Positions 17,402 through 25,921 of a stretch of 64,000 bases of DNA are shown here, in pieces. The stretch is taken from positions 3,920,465-3,984,464 of the forward strand of contig NZ_KI421500.1 of the NCBI RefSeq assembly GCF_000473145.1, given 5' to 3'. Each line of letters begins with the position of its first letter. The stretch's first letter is position 1. The notes below the pieces were generated by a model. The model did not search any database. It was given only the letters and a program-made list of their open reading frames with translations, and was not told where the DNA came from. Position numbers and translations under genes: made by a program. This DNA comes from Leisingera daeponensis DSM 23529 (GTDB taxonomy: Bacteria; Pseudomonadota; Alphaproteobacteria; Rhodobacterales; Rhodobacteraceae).

Positions 17402-19117
17402 TCACGCCGCTGCCGAAAGCTCCTGCCAGGCGTGGAATTGCGACAGGTAGACCCGCCCGTTCAGCTCATCCAGGAAATGCGTCTTCTCCAGCCGGTCCAT
17501 CACCGGGCCCTTGACCTCGGACAGGTGCAGGCCGATCCCCTGCTCCTTCAGCCGCTGATTGATCGCCTCCAGGTTCTCCAGCGCGGAATAGTCGATTTCA
17601 TTGACCGCCGAGCACATCAGCACCACGTGGCGCAGATCCTTGTCGCGGGCCAGCCGGTCAAGCACCAGGTTCTCCAGAAACCGCGCATTCACGAAATACA
17701 GGCTCTCGTCGATCCGAAGGCTCAGAAGGCCGGGACAGGTCTCCACCTTGTGGCGGTGGATATTGCGGAAATGCTCGGTGCCGGGCACCCGGCCCACCTC
17801 AGCCACATGCGGGCGCGAGGTCTTGTAGAGATGCAGCAGCAGCGACGTGATCACGCCGGCGGACACCCCGGCCTCGACGCCCAGGCCCAGGGTCATCAGC
17901 AGCGTCGCCGCCACTGCCGTGAAATCCGCCTTGGAATACCCCCACGTCCGTTTCAGGATCGAGAAATCGACCAGGCTCAGCACCGCGACGATGATCGTCG
18001 CGGCCAGCGTCGCCTTGGGCAGGAAATAGACCAGCGGGGTCAGGAACAGGGCCGCGATGGCCAGGCCGATGGCGGTGAATGCGCCGGCCGCCGGGGTTTC
18101 GGCCCCGGCGTCGTAATTCACCACCGACCGGGCAAATCCGCCGGTCACCGGAAAGCCGCCGGTGAACGCAGCCCCGAGATTCGCCGCCCCGAGGCCGATC
18201 AGCTCCTGATCGGGGTCGATGCGCTGCCGCTTGCGGGCGGCGAGCGTCTGCGCCACCGAGACGGATTCGACAAACCCGATCACCGAAATCAGCAGCGCCG
18301 GAACCAGCAGCGTGTTCAGCAGGTCCAGCGAGAACGAGGGCAGCGTCAGCGGCGGCAGGCTTTGCGGGACCTCGCCGACGATGGCGACTCCCTGGGTTTG
18401 CAGCCCGTAGGCCTGGACCGCCACCGTGGTGGCGACCACTGCACCAACCGGTCCCGCCTTGACGGCGATATCTGCCAGCCCCGGCGGCAGGCCAAGCCGC
18501 AGCAGCAGCGGCTTCAGCCCCTTGCGCACCCAGAACAGAAAGGCAATCGCCGCGGCGCCGATCAGCAGGGTCAGCCAATTGGTCTCAGCCGCATGGGCGG
18601 CCAGCGAGACCGCCATTTCCGGCAGCGTGTGGCCCCGCGCAGGCACCCCGAGAATGTGCTTCAGCTGGCTGGCCGCAATCAGAACGCCCGAGGCGGTGAT
18701 GAACCCCGCAATCACCGGATGGCTCAGGAAATTTGCCAGAAACCCCAGCCGCAGCAGACCCATCGCAAGCAGCATCACGCCCGACAGCAGGGCCAGCGAC
18801 AGGGCCGCCAGCGCATATCCCATGGTGCCCTGTTCGGCCACTTGCCCGACCGCCACAGCCGTCATCAGCGACACCACCGCCACCGGCCCCACCGCCAGCA
18901 CCCGCGAGGTTCCAAACACAGCGTAAAGCAGGATCGGAACGATCGAGGCATAGATCCCGGCTTCCGGCGGCAGCCCGGCCAGCAGCGCATAGGCCAGGGA
19001 TTGCGGTATCAGCATGATCGTGACGATCACCGCCGCGATCAGGTCGCTGGACATCTGGGCACCGGTATAGGAACGGCCCCAGTCCAGAATGGGCAGGTAT
19101 CGCACCAATGGGCTCAT
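17402..19117 (-). CDS. SulP-family anion transporter with STAS domain
   Basis: The 571-residue inner-membrane protein has 10-12 hydrophobic segments (about 20-410), the SulP motifs IPQSLAYALLAGLPPEAGIYAS and GAANLGAAFTGGFPVTGGFARSVVNY, and a cytoplasmic STAS domain (about 450-560, VVLMCSAVNEIDYSALENLEAI). Likely cargo is sulfate, bicarbonate or another anion. Its position next to a sulfite dehydrogenase operon fits sulfate export or handling, by inference. The start ATG at 19117 follows GGAGAG. I see no FNR-type box upstream, unlike its neighbours. Confidence 0.88.
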   Translation of the reverse strand: MSPLVRYLPILDWGRSYTGAQMSSDLIAAVIVTIMLIPQSLAYALLAGLPPEAGIYASIVPILLYAVFGTSRVLAVGPVAVVSLMTAVAVGQVAEQGTMGYALAALSLALLSGVMLLAMGLLRLGFLANFLSHPVIAGFITASGVLIAASQLKHILGVPARGHTLPEMAVSLAAHAAETNWLTLLIGAAAIAFLFWVRKGLKPLLLRLGLPPGLADIAVKAGPVGAVVATTVAVQAYGLQTQGVAIVGEVPQSLPPLTLPSFSLDLLNTLLVPALLISVIGFVESVSVAQTLAARKRQRIDPDQELIGLGAANLGAAFTGGFPVTGGFARSVVNYDAGAETPAAGAFTAIGLAIAALFLTPLVYFLPKATLAATIIVAVLSLVDFSILKRTWGYSKADFTAVAATLLMTLGLGVEAGVSAGVITSLLLHLYKTSRPHVAEVGRVPGTEHFRNIHRHKVETCPGLLSLRIDESLYFVNARFLENLVLDRLARDKDLRHVVLMCSAVNEIDYSALENLEAINQRLKEQGIGLHLSEVKGPVMDRLEKTHFLDELNGRVYLSQFHAWQELSAAA

Positions 19118-19284
19118 CAGTGTGCTCTCCTCGGGAAAGACGGATCAGGCCGGGCACCCGGCGCGCTGTGGTGGAGCATGGCACTTTAGTGAACATGGCA
19201 AGGAAGGCAACGGGCCTTGGCGGGCTGCGCTGAGATGTCCTGCGCGGCGGGCCGCTGCCGCGCTCTGGAGCTGGCTGCGGGGGG

Positions 19285-19326
19285 TTGACGCGAGGCAATG
19301 CGGCCCGCCCGGTGCCGGATTACATT
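19285..19326 (+). promoter_or_regulatory. FNR-type box and -10 for the Usp gene at 19361
   Basis: TTGA-CGCGAG-GCAA is at 19285-19298 and TACATT at 19321-19326, 29.5 bases from centre to -10. The second half-site is imperfect. Confidence 0.5.
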
Positions 19327-19360
19327 TTCCGGGAATCGCTTGGAGAACAGGGGGCTGGCC

Positions 19361-19888
19361 ATGACTGACAGAATTCTTGCTGCCACGGACGGATCGCACG
19401 CCGGAAACCGCGCGGTGGACTTTGCCGCCAGGCTGTCGGACAGGCTCGGCCACGGCCTCAGCATCGTGCACGTCTACCTGCACGGGCGCCCGCCCGCAGA
19501 GATGATGCGGCTCGCCGAGACAGAACAGCTCTACGCGCATGTGGCGGCGGCGCAGAACCTGACGCCCCGCGGCCAGCCCGCCAACTTTCTGGGGCTGTTT
19601 GCCAGCGCGGCAGAGGAGCATGAGAAGGCGAACGCGATCCTGGCGGTGGGCGAGACGATCCTCGACTGGGCAGAGCAGCGCGCCCGGGATGCGGGCGCGC
19701 GGGACGTGGTGACCCACCTTTGCGCCGGCGATTACGCGGACGCCATTCTGAAAACCGCCGATACCGAGAACGCCGCGATGATCGTCATCGGCCGGCGCGG
19801 TCTGGGCATGGTGCGCGAGATCCTGCTGGGCAGCGTCTCCCAGAAGGTCCTGCACCACGCGGCCTGCACCGTGATTGTCACCCAGTGA
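19361..19888 (+). CDS. Universal stress protein, single-domain with insertion
   Basis: The 175-residue protein starts MTDRILAATDGSHAG and ends in a canonical ATP-binding Usp loop, VIGRRGLGMVREILLGSVSQKVLHHAACTVIVTQ. It is about 30 residues longer than a simple UspA; the extra length is a helical stretch between strands 2 and 4. The ATG at 19361 is downstream of the predicted promoter; the longer upstream frame would run through the box. Cytoplasmic. Confidence 0.88.
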   Translation: MTDRILAATDGSHAGNRAVDFAARLSDRLGHGLSIVHVYLHGRPPAEMMRLAETEQLYAHVAAAQNLTPRGQPANFLGLFASAAEEHEKANAILAVGETILDWAEQRARDAGARDVVTHLCAGDYADAILKTADTENAAMIVIGRRGLGMVREILLGSVSQKVLHHAACTVIVTQ

Positions 19889-19927
19889 TTGTCGCCCGGT
19901 AGCCCGGCAGCTTGGCCCGCGCGCCGC

Positions 19928-20353
19928 CTAATCCCAAAGGTCGCGGATCGGCTTGCGCATGGCGTTTTTCACCTGGTCGAACTCCCCTTTGGAGACGTGG
20001 CGGCGCAGCAGGTCGAACACCGCCGCCACCGCGCGTTCGGGGTCGTCCAGCGGATCCTTGTCAAAGCGCGCCTCGATGCGGGCCAGCAGGTCTTTCTTGC
20101 TGCGGGGCTTGGCCGGCGTCTTGGACGGGTCCCAGCCGGCATAGAACACGCCGCGCACCAGAACCGGCAGCTGCGCCGCCAGGTCGGCGGCTTCGTCCAC
20201 CGACAGGAAATCGCGGATCGCATGCAGCGTTTCGTGCAGCAGCAGATAGGCCCTGGACTTGTCGGGCCATTCAAGATCCTCGCAGAGCTGGTTCAGCCAT
20301 TCGGCAAAAACCTGCGGCGCATGATCCAGCGCCTTGATACCCGTGGTCGCCAT
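19928..20353 (-). CDS. DUF2267 protein
   Basis: The 141-residue helical protein matches the DUF2267 pattern: WPDKSRAYLLLHETLHAIRDFLSVDEAADLAAQLPVLVRGVFYAGWDPSKTP, then FDQVKNAMRKPIRDLW at the end. Its function is unknown. I use the ATG at 20353 because the frame upstream of it overlaps the FNR-type box. It stands alone between a Usp gene and the divergent Crp/Fnr regulator. Confidence 0.78.
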   Translation of the reverse strand: MATTGIKALDHAPQVFAEWLNQLCEDLEWPDKSRAYLLLHETLHAIRDFLSVDEAADLAAQLPVLVRGVFYAGWDPSKTPAKPRSKKDLLARIEARFDKDPLDDPERAVAAVFDLLRRHVSKGEFDQVKNAMRKPIRDLWD

Positions 20354-20384
20354 CGTCTTCCCTCCCGCTGATATGTGCGGGGTC

Positions 20385-20426
20385 AGGATCGGCCATTTCG
20401 GCGCGGGCCGCATTAATGGGCATCAA
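20385..20426 (-). promoter_or_regulatory. FNR-type box and -10 for the DUF2267 gene
   Basis: The plus strand reads TTAA-TGGGCA-TCAA at 20413-20426. GATCCT on the minus strand (20390-20385) starts 29.5 bases from the centre. The box is about 300 bases from the divergent regulator start, too far for direct class I or II activation of that gene. Confidence 0.5.
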
Positions 20427-20723
20427 TGCCGCCCGCAGCGGCCCTGCTCGGCCGGGAGGGCTGATCCGTTCGAACACCGCGTCCACCTGCACATCGGCAC
20501 CGTCTGCGGCAGGACGCACATCAAACATTACCATAATACAGATTACAGGCTCTTTGAGGCCGGACCCCGGCTAAGGCCGCGGCGCTGCGTCCGGTCGACA
20601 GAATCGCTTCGCGCCAGTATCGTCTCACTTGCACCGCGGGGCCATAGCACTCTACCGCCGGTCATTGTGCGGTACAGTATGCGGATCAGGACGCTACTGG
20701 CATTTCGTGCGGGGAACGTATCA
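20427..20723. other. Intergenic region before the Crp/Fnr regulator
   Basis: About 300 bases without a convincing gene. A -10-like TACAGT at 20673-20678 suggests transcription starts near 20685. That argues against the ATG at 20679 and for the GTG at 20724 as the regulator start. No other motif is recognised. Confidence 0.35.
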
Positions 20724-21476
20724 GTGACACAGCAAGGCGCAATCCCGATACAATACACCAACGTGACCAGCCTGCGGATTGGCGCGATGGACTTCGGCAG
20801 CGATGACACCGCGCTGAACAGTTTCCGCAGGAACGTCCAGCGGGTGCCCGCAAACAAGATCCTGCTGCATGACGGCGAGCACAGCTGCAAGGTCATCGTG
20901 GTGATCGACGGCTGGCTGGCCACCTCGAAATCCTCTCTGAACGGCGAAGTGCAGCTGATCGACTTCATGCTGCCGGGCGACATCGCGGAATCGGCTGCGG
21001 CGGATGGCAAGACGGCCGGACTCAACATCGAGGCGGTCACCGATGCGCTGATCTCCGTCATTCCGCTGCCGGTCTGGCACCGGATGCTGGCGGAATCGCC
21101 GCGCCTGGCGCGGGCAAACGAGCAGGTGCAGGCCGCCGAGCGGGCGCGGCTGTCGGAGCGCATGCTGCGGCTGGGGCGCGGCAGCGCGGAAAGCCGCATC
21201 GCCTATGCGCTGATTGAGCTGTGCATCAGGCTCAGGCTGCTGGGCCTGTCGGACAATTGCGCCTTTCACCTGCCGCTGACGCAGCGCCATATCGGCGATT
21301 TCACCGGCCTGACCGCCGTCCACGTCTGCCGGACCCTGCGCCGCTTTGTCAGAAACGGGCTGGTCGAAACCGCCGATCACATGGATATCCGGATCACCGA
21401 TCTGGCCGCCCTGTCGGACATCGCCGGGGTGGAGCCGGAGCGGCTGGCGGCCGAAATCACGCCGCTGCCGGAATAA
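20724..21476 (+). CDS. Crp/Fnr-family transcriptional regulator lacking FNR cysteines
   Basis: The 250-residue regulator has a cyclic-nucleotide-binding-like beta-roll (about 25-150), a long dimerisation helix and a C-terminal winged helix (about 180-235) with LTQRHIGDFTGLTAVHVCRTLRRFVRNGLVE. No cysteine cluster is present near the N-terminus, so it is not an iron-sulfur FNR. The recognition helix reads AVHVCRT where FNR/FixK proteins have VETISRL, so its site is unlikely to be canonical TTGA-N6-TCAA. I prefer the GTG start at 20724 (GGGGA eight bases upstream) over the ATG at 20679, which lacks a ribosome site and lies in the promoter. Confidence 0.82.
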   Translation: MTQQGAIPIQYTNVTSLRIGAMDFGSDDTALNSFRRNVQRVPANKILLHDGEHSCKVIVVIDGWLATSKSSLNGEVQLIDFMLPGDIAESAAADGKTAGLNIEAVTDALISVIPLPVWHRMLAESPRLARANEQVQAAERARLSERMLRLGRGSAESRIAYALIELCIRLRLLGLSDNCAFHLPLTQRHIGDFTGLTAVHVCRTLRRFVRNGLVETADHMDIRITDLAALSDIAGVEPERLAAEITPLPE

Positions 21477-21487
21477 TCCCTGCCGGA

Positions 21488-21904
21488 TCAGCGGTACTCG
21501 GCAATCTCGCCCAGGGCCTCGCCGGCCAGCTGCTCCGACGCATGGACGGCAATGTCCGTCACCGATAGCAGCCCCGCCAGCCGCCCGCTGTCATCCAGCA
21601 CCGGCAGGCGGCGGACCTGGTGGTCCCCCATCAGCGCCGCCGCGGCTTCGATGCTGTCCTCTGCCCGGCAGCAGATCACCCCGTCATTCATCACGGCGGC
21701 GATGGTCAGCCCGTTCAGCGCGCTGTCCCGCCCGGCCAGCACCAGGGCAAGATCCCGGTCGGTGACGACGCCGACAATCTCATCGTCTTCAACAACCGGC
21801 AGCACGCCGATCCCAAGGCTGCGCATCTGCTCCGCGGCGCTGGCGACGCTGTCCCCGCGGCGGGCAAACCGTGCGGGAACCGACATGATCTCTTCTACAA
21901 GCAT
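21488..21904 (-). CDS. Tandem CBS-domain protein
   Basis: The 138-residue cytoplasmic protein consists of two CBS motifs (about 8-60 and 73-128: MRSLGIGVLPVVEDDEIVGVVTDRD and MGDHQVRRLPVLDDSGRLAGLLSVTD). Such proteins sense adenine nucleotides or other ligands. It lies 54 bases downstream of hsp20 on the same strand with no promoter of its own visible, so it is probably co-transcribed from the hsp20 FNR-type promoter. Confidence 0.88.
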   Translation of the reverse strand: MLVEEIMSVPARFARRGDSVASAAEQMRSLGIGVLPVVEDDEIVGVVTDRDLALVLAGRDSALNGLTIAAVMNDGVICCRAEDSIEAAAALMGDHQVRRLPVLDDSGRLAGLLSVTDIAVHASEQLAGEALGEIAEYR

Positions 21905-21958
21905 GGGCCTCTCCTTTCCCTGCCGCCGGCGGCCTGCCCGTCACCTGCGCCCGGACCG

Positions 21959-22513
21959 TCAGGAGGCCGGTTTCACATCAATTTTCTGCGCCGGGGTGCG
22001 GGCTTCCGGCGTCTTCGGCAGGCGCACGGTCAGAACCCCGTTCTTGAAGGTGGCGTCGATCTTGCTGCGGTCGATGCCCTCCGGGATCCGCACGCTGCGC
22101 TCGAACGCGCCGAACCGCCGCTCGCTCAGGTAATAGTCGCCTTCCTTGTCCCCCTCCTCGCGGTCTTCCTTCTTTTCGCCGCGCAGGGTCAGCATGCTGT
22201 CGCTCACCCGCAGGTCGATATCGTCCTCGGTCAGTCCGGGCAGCTCGGCGCACAGCTTCAGCTCGTCCTCCTTGTCGATCACATCCAGCACCGGCACCTT
22301 CCAGGTGAACTCAGGCAGCGCCCCGCTGATCCGGCGCCCCTGCCCCTTTCTGCGGCGGCGCAGCGGCGCAAAGAAACTGCCGGCGTTCAGATCTTCCAGC
22401 AGATCGTCGATCTCGTCCCGGATGTTCCAAAGCGGTCCCCAGGTGCGCTCGGCAACGCCGGTGTCCTGGCTGGCAGTCGGTTCGGCGGGTTTCGGGTCCT
22501 GTTTGTCGGTCAT
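21959..22513 (-). CDS. Small heat-shock protein, Hsp20 family
   Basis: The 184-residue protein has an N-terminal variable arm (1-70, with the basic run RRRRKGQGRR), an alpha-crystallin domain (about 75-170: VPVLDVIDKEDELKLCAELPGLTEDDIDLRVSDSMLTLRGEKKED ... FERSVRIPEGIDRSKIDATFKNGVLTVRLPK) and a short C-terminal tail. It acts as an ATP-independent holdase in the cytoplasm. The start is the ATG at 22513 (MTDKQDPKP); the frame further upstream reaches into the promoter. First gene of the hsp20-CBS unit. Confidence 0.92.
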   Translation of the reverse strand: MTDKQDPKPAEPTASQDTGVAERTWGPLWNIRDEIDDLLEDLNAGSFFAPLRRRRKGQGRRISGALPEFTWKVPVLDVIDKEDELKLCAELPGLTEDDIDLRVSDSMLTLRGEKKEDREEGDKEGDYYLSERRFGAFERSVRIPEGIDRSKIDATFKNGVLTVRLPKTPEARTPAQKIDVKPAS

Positions 22514-22555
22514 CGTCCGGGTTCCTTCGAAAATTGATGAGTCGCTGTATCCACA

Positions 22556-22597
22556 ACATTCCGCCACGCCCGCTGGCTGCGCATTAACCAGCGTTAA
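22556..22597 (-). promoter_or_regulatory. FNR-type box and -10 for hsp20
   Basis: TTAA-CCAGCG-TTAA is at 22584-22597. The minus-strand hexamer GAATGT (22561-22556) starts 29.5 bases from the centre but is a weak -10. The divergent Usp box begins 33 bases to the right. Confidence 0.45.
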
Positions 22598-22629
22598 AGC
22601 GCGCCGCAGCCGGCCCCGCCCTGCACGGG

Positions 22630-22672
22630 TTGACCGGCATCAACCCCTGACATCGTGGCGATCTGATATATT
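22630..22672 (+). promoter_or_regulatory. FNR-type box and -10 for the Usp gene at 22740
   Basis: The perfect-arm box TTGA-CCGGCA-TCAA is at 22630-22643 and TATATT at 22667-22672, 30.5 bases from centre to -10. One of the best sites in the window. Confidence 0.7.
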
Positions 22673-22739
22673 TCATAGGCAGGCCTCGCGGCGGCGCCAC
22701 CCCCGCGGACGCCCGCATCCGGGAAGGAACCCCCAAGCC

Positions 22740-23582
22740 ATGAGTTACAAGACCATACTTGCCTGCCTGACGTCGGAGTTCGCCGCCGCGCACCTGCTGC
22801 CGGCGGCCTGCGGTCTGGCGCGGCAGTTCGACGCCCATCTGACCGGCCTGCACACGCGCGAGGCGCTGGTGCCCTACTCCGGCATCGCAATCGCCTCCGA
22901 TGAAATCGTTCTGGGCGACTTCAACCAGCGCGTCGCGGAAGAGGACCAGAAGATCGAGACGCTGTTCCAGGCCGCGGCGGACAAGGCCGGCTGCACCGCG
23001 GAATGGCGCTCGCGCGCGGCCCGCTCGCCGGACGCCGCGGACGAGCTGCTGGACTCGGCCACGCGCTCCGATCTGATCATGGCGCTGCTGCCCGACCGGC
23101 AGCAGGAACGCTTCGATCAGGCCGGGTTTCAAAAGGATCTGGTGGTGAACAGCGGCCGCCCGGTGCTGCTGCTGCCGGATGACTGGGGCAGCAAGCCGGT
23201 CGGCACCCGCATCCTGGCCGCCTGGAACGGCAGCCGCGAGGCGGCCCGCGCCCTGCACGACGGCCTGCCCTTCCTGCAGCGCGCCGCCTTTGCCGAGGTC
23301 GTCACCATCCAGGAGCCGCATCACCGCGCTGCCAAATTCGCGACCGAAGGCCATGAAATCGCCCGCGTGCTGTCCCGCCACGGAGTCACGGCGGAGGTCC
23401 GCCAGATTCAGGACACCGAGCATCCGCCAGGCATCCGCATTCTGATGGAGGCCGCCAGCCAGGAATGCGATCTGGTGATCATGGGCGGCTACGGCCATTC
23501 CAGGCTGCACCGGCTGATCTTCGGCGATGCGTCCGAGCACGTGCTGCAGGAGGCCCGGATCCCGGTGCTGATGTCCGGCTGA
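22740..23582 (+). CDS. Universal stress protein, tandem two-domain type
   Basis: The 280-residue protein starts MSYKTILACLTSEFAAAHL. The second half (from GTRILAAWNGSREAARALHDGLPFL) ends VIMGGYGHSRLHRLIFGDASEHVLQEARIPVLMS, the same GYGHSRL loop seen in the Usp at 395-1240, with GD for GS. Such tandem Usps are probably ATP-independent or bind ligand in only one half. The ATG at 22740 lies 68 bases after the predicted -10. Divergent from hsp20. Confidence 0.88.
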   Translation: MSYKTILACLTSEFAAAHLLPAACGLARQFDAHLTGLHTREALVPYSGIAIASDEIVLGDFNQRVAEEDQKIETLFQAAADKAGCTAEWRSRAARSPDAADELLDSATRSDLIMALLPDRQQERFDQAGFQKDLVVNSGRPVLLLPDDWGSKPVGTRILAAWNGSREAARALHDGLPFLQRAAFAEVVTIQEPHHRAAKFATEGHEIARVLSRHGVTAEVRQIQDTEHPPGIRILMEAASQECDLVIMGGYGHSRLHRLIFGDASEHVLQEARIPVLMSG

Positions 23583-23585
23583 CAG

Positions 23586-23617
23586 CACAAAAGCGCCCCG
23601 CGGGGCGGCGGGGCGCT
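23586..23617 (-). terminator. Hairpin between convergent usp and phasin genes
   Basis: A perfect 9-base stem AGCGCCCCG/CGGGGCGCT (23592-23600 with 23609-23617) is followed, on the minus strand, by TTTTG. It should end the phasin transcript and may also stop the usp transcript. Confidence 0.6.
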
Positions 23618-23644
23618 GTCCGGTTCAGACCGGCTCAGGCTTGT

Positions 23645-24091
23645 TCAGACCGGGTCGGACTGCGTGGTCTTGGTGGCGTTCTTGGTCATCTTCACCGCTT
23701 CGCCGATGCTCTCTTCCACCGCATCCGCTTCGGTATCGCTCATGTATCGGGCGCAGCGGGACATCATGCCGAGCCACTCCTGGCCGTCTTCGGCAATGCG
23801 GTCAGCCGAGTGGCGCTGCCATTCCGCAAAGGCTTCGGCCACCGAAACCGGCGCGCCGGGGCCGTCCGAGGCAAAAGTCCGGGCCGCGTCCAGCGCCGTC
23901 CGCGCCGCCTCGTGCCGGCGCTCGAACCAATGGCGCGCAAAGACTTCCGCTTCATCCAGGAGCTTTTCCTGAACGTTCCAGAATTGCTCCACCTGCGGTT
24001 TGTACATCGGGTTGAACTGCATCGCGCTTTGCCAAGGCTTCAGCGCCTCCGCAAAAATTCCCGCACTTTTGTATGTCGGTTTTGCTGGCAT
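23645..24091 (-). CDS. Phasin-family protein
   Basis: The 148-residue, almost wholly helical protein has the phasin pattern (QFNPMYKPQVEQFWNVQEKLLDEAEVFARHWFERRHEAARTALDAARTF). It is expected to coat polyhydroxyalkanoate granules or act as a chaperone-like helical protein. No polymer synthase genes are in the window. It is a single-gene unit with a strong FNR-type box (24157-24170) and a terminator hairpin downstream, which links carbon-storage handling to the same regulon. Confidence 0.8.
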   Translation of the reverse strand: MPAKPTYKSAGIFAEALKPWQSAMQFNPMYKPQVEQFWNVQEKLLDEAEVFARHWFERRHEAARTALDAARTFASDGPGAPVSVAEAFAEWQRHSADRIAEDGQEWLGMMSRCARYMSDTEADAVEESIGEAVKMTKNATKTTQSDPV

Positions 24092-24128
24092 CTGTGCATC
24101 TCCTCGCAGCGGATTTCACCTTGCCAGC

Positions 24129-24170
24129 ATTGTGCCACCTGCGCGCCGGGGCCGCTTTAATTAAGATCAA
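24129..24170 (-). promoter_or_regulatory. FNR-type box and -10 for the phasin gene
   Basis: The plus strand reads TTAA-TTAAGA-TCAA at 24157-24170. On the minus strand CACAAT (24134-24129) starts 29.5 bases from the centre. The start codon is at 24091. Confidence 0.6.
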
Positions 24171-24365
24171 ATGCGCGCCCTGACGGGCCGCAGCCCGGCG
24201 AAAAACCGCTCAACGTCTTCAGGCGCCGGGCACCGCAACGGGGACAGGCGGGGCGCAGGTTCGGGCAGCTCTCTCGCGGCCCTCCCCTGCCGGATTGCCC
24301 GGCCCTGTCCCCTTTGCGCGGATGCGAGCGATTGAACCGGTTCGATCCCGCCGGGAAGGCTTTGG

Positions 24366-24869
24366 TTACAACCCCAGCTTGGAACGGGTTTCCATGACAT
24401 TGGATTGGAATTTGTAGCCCTTTTTCATCCCGGAATACTTTTTGATCCCGGAATTCTTTCCGGCCAGCGGCCACCATTCCGGATCATTGGGCCAGCTGCG
24501 CCAAACGGTTCCCCAGCGGTCAACCACGTGGGAAATACAGGTCTGATCGCCAAGGCTTTTTCCGGCCTGGCCACCGTTTGGCCAGTACCAGGAGAGCTGA
24601 TGGCAGACGCTGCCCTGCGGGTCGATTTTCCATTCCCCGGCGCCCAGGCTTTCACTGTTTTCGCCGCACCAGGCGCGGGCTTGCTGGTTGGGGGCATAGT
24701 ATATGCCGCCGCTGCACCCTTCGGCCCAGATATCAGTCTTTCCGGCATAGATCTCCGCGATGCGTTGCGGAGAGGCGGGCTTGGCGCTGCGAGGTTTCGG
24801 ATCCGCGAGAACAAGCGACGGAAGGGCGCCCAGAAGGACAGTTGCGGCGAGTTTCGCAGCCAATTTCAT
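24366..24869 (-). CDS. Exported DUF995-like protein
   Basis: The 167-residue protein has a clear signal peptide (MKLAAKLAATVLLGALPSLVLA-DP). The mature part follows the DUF995 pattern: IYAGKTDIWAEGCSGGIYYAPNQQARAWCGENSESLGAGEWKIDPQGSVCHQ, rich in Trp and with four cysteines that could pair. It is probably periplasmic or secreted; function unknown. Base composition is slightly lower in GC than the stress island, marking the start of the surface-related block. Confidence 0.6.
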   Translation of the reverse strand: MKLAAKLAATVLLGALPSLVLADPKPRSAKPASPQRIAEIYAGKTDIWAEGCSGGIYYAPNQQARAWCGENSESLGAGEWKIDPQGSVCHQLSWYWPNGGQAGKSLGDQTCISHVVDRWGTVWRSWPNDPEWWPLAGKNSGIKKYSGMKKGYKFQSNVMETRSKLGL

Positions 24870-25009
24870 GTAAAATCTCCTACGGTTAACAGCAGGCGGT
24901 CAACAAAGGCCGCCCTGGAATCTTGCGTGTTTCTTGCCTCGCCCCGCATGGCTTCCTGGCACAAAGCCCTCGCCTTTCAAGCCAAGGCCGCTGCCGGGAC
25001 GCGGCTTCT

Positions 25010-25921
25010 TCAGAACAGAAAGTTGGACGCGTCGTCGAGCTGTTCGACGGTCGTGTTCTGCACCGTGATCGTGACATTTCCGAAGTAGACGAACACATCC
25101 TCGCCCTGCTGGTCGAAATCCACCCCGTTCATGCCGGACGCTCCGCTTTTCACGTGGATTTTGTCAATTCCGATTTCGAAGTCGGTAATGACGTCCGTGT
25201 GATCGTTCCGGCTGAACACAAAGACATCAGCGCCAGCCCCTCCGGTAAGCAGGTCATCGCTTTGCCCGCCTTTCAGGGTGTCTTGCCCGCTGCCGCCGCG
25301 CAGGGTGTCGTTGCCGGCGCCGCCAAACAGCTTGTCGTTTCCCTTGTTTCCAAGCAGGGTGTCGTTTTCAGAGCCGCCGGCCAGCTTGTCGCGCCCGCCT
25401 CCGCCAATGAGTTCATCACTGCCGTCTCCGCCCTGCAGCAGATCCCGTCCGCCGCCGCCCAGCAGCCGGTCATCGCCGCCCGCGCCTGTCAGCGTGTCGT
25501 TGCCTGCGCCGCCCCATGCGGTGTCGTTGCCGGCGCCAAGACGGAGAATATCATTTCCGCCCCGCGACCGGATTTCGAGACCGGTTCCGAGGTTCAGGGA
25601 AATGTCGTCATCTCCGGAAAACAGTCTCCGCACGAGTTGCTGCCCGCTCATCGCCTCATATTCCGCGTAGGGAAGTGCGAAGCCCGAAATCGAGACCAGC
25701 GACGTGTCACCGTCGGAGTAGGACAGGGAATAGATTTCCCAGTCGCTTTGAAGTGTGCTGGTGAAATTTCCCGTCAGCGTCAGAACAGAGCCGTCAAGGG
25801 CAGTCATCTCGATCGAGAAGCTGTCGATTTCAGTGCTCGCGGACTCATCGAAGTTCTCGAATGCCAGGAGTCTGTTCAGAGTCGGCGCGCCATTTAAGCC
25901 GCCGATAAATGCGTTAGCCAT
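25010..25921 (-). CDS. RTX-type calcium-binding protein
   Basis: The 303-residue protein has an N-terminal non-repeat domain (about 1-105) and then about ten glycine/aspartate nonapeptides of the GGxGxDxLx type between about 105 and 225 (GGAGNDTLTGAGGDDRLLGGGGRDLLQGGDGSDELIG). The C-terminal part ADVFVFSRNDHTDVITDFEIGIDKI is typical of type I-secreted proteins. No signal peptide is seen; secretion by a type I system encoded elsewhere is expected. Calcium folds the repeats outside the cell. It lies divergent from the exopolysaccharide synthase gene, so a matrix or adhesion role is plausible. Confidence 0.85.
   Translation of the reverse strand: MANAFIGGLNGAPTLNRLLAFENFDESASTEIDSFSIEMTALDGSVLTLTGNFTSTLQSDWEIYSLSYSDGDTSLVSISGFALPYAEYEAMSGQQLVRRLFSGDDDISLNLGTGLEIRSRGGNDILRLGAGNDTAWGGAGNDTLTGAGGDDRLLGGGGRDLLQGGDGSDELIGGGGRDKLAGGSENDTLLGNKGNDKLFGGAGNDTLRGGSGQDTLKGGQSDDLLTGGAGADVFVFSRNDHTDVITDFEIGIDKIHVKSGASGMNGVDFDQQGEDVFVYFGNVTITVQNTTVEQLDDASNFLF

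Noticed and set aside
20679..20723. ATG at 20679 as start of the Crp/Fnr regulator
   Set aside because: No ribosome site precedes it and it overlaps the -10-like TACAGT. The GTG at 20724 has GGGGA eight bases upstream.
25278..25670. Repeats in the RTX gene as a DNA repeat array
   Set aside because: The periodicity comes from the nonapeptide-coding sequence of the RTX protein and is explained by the protein.
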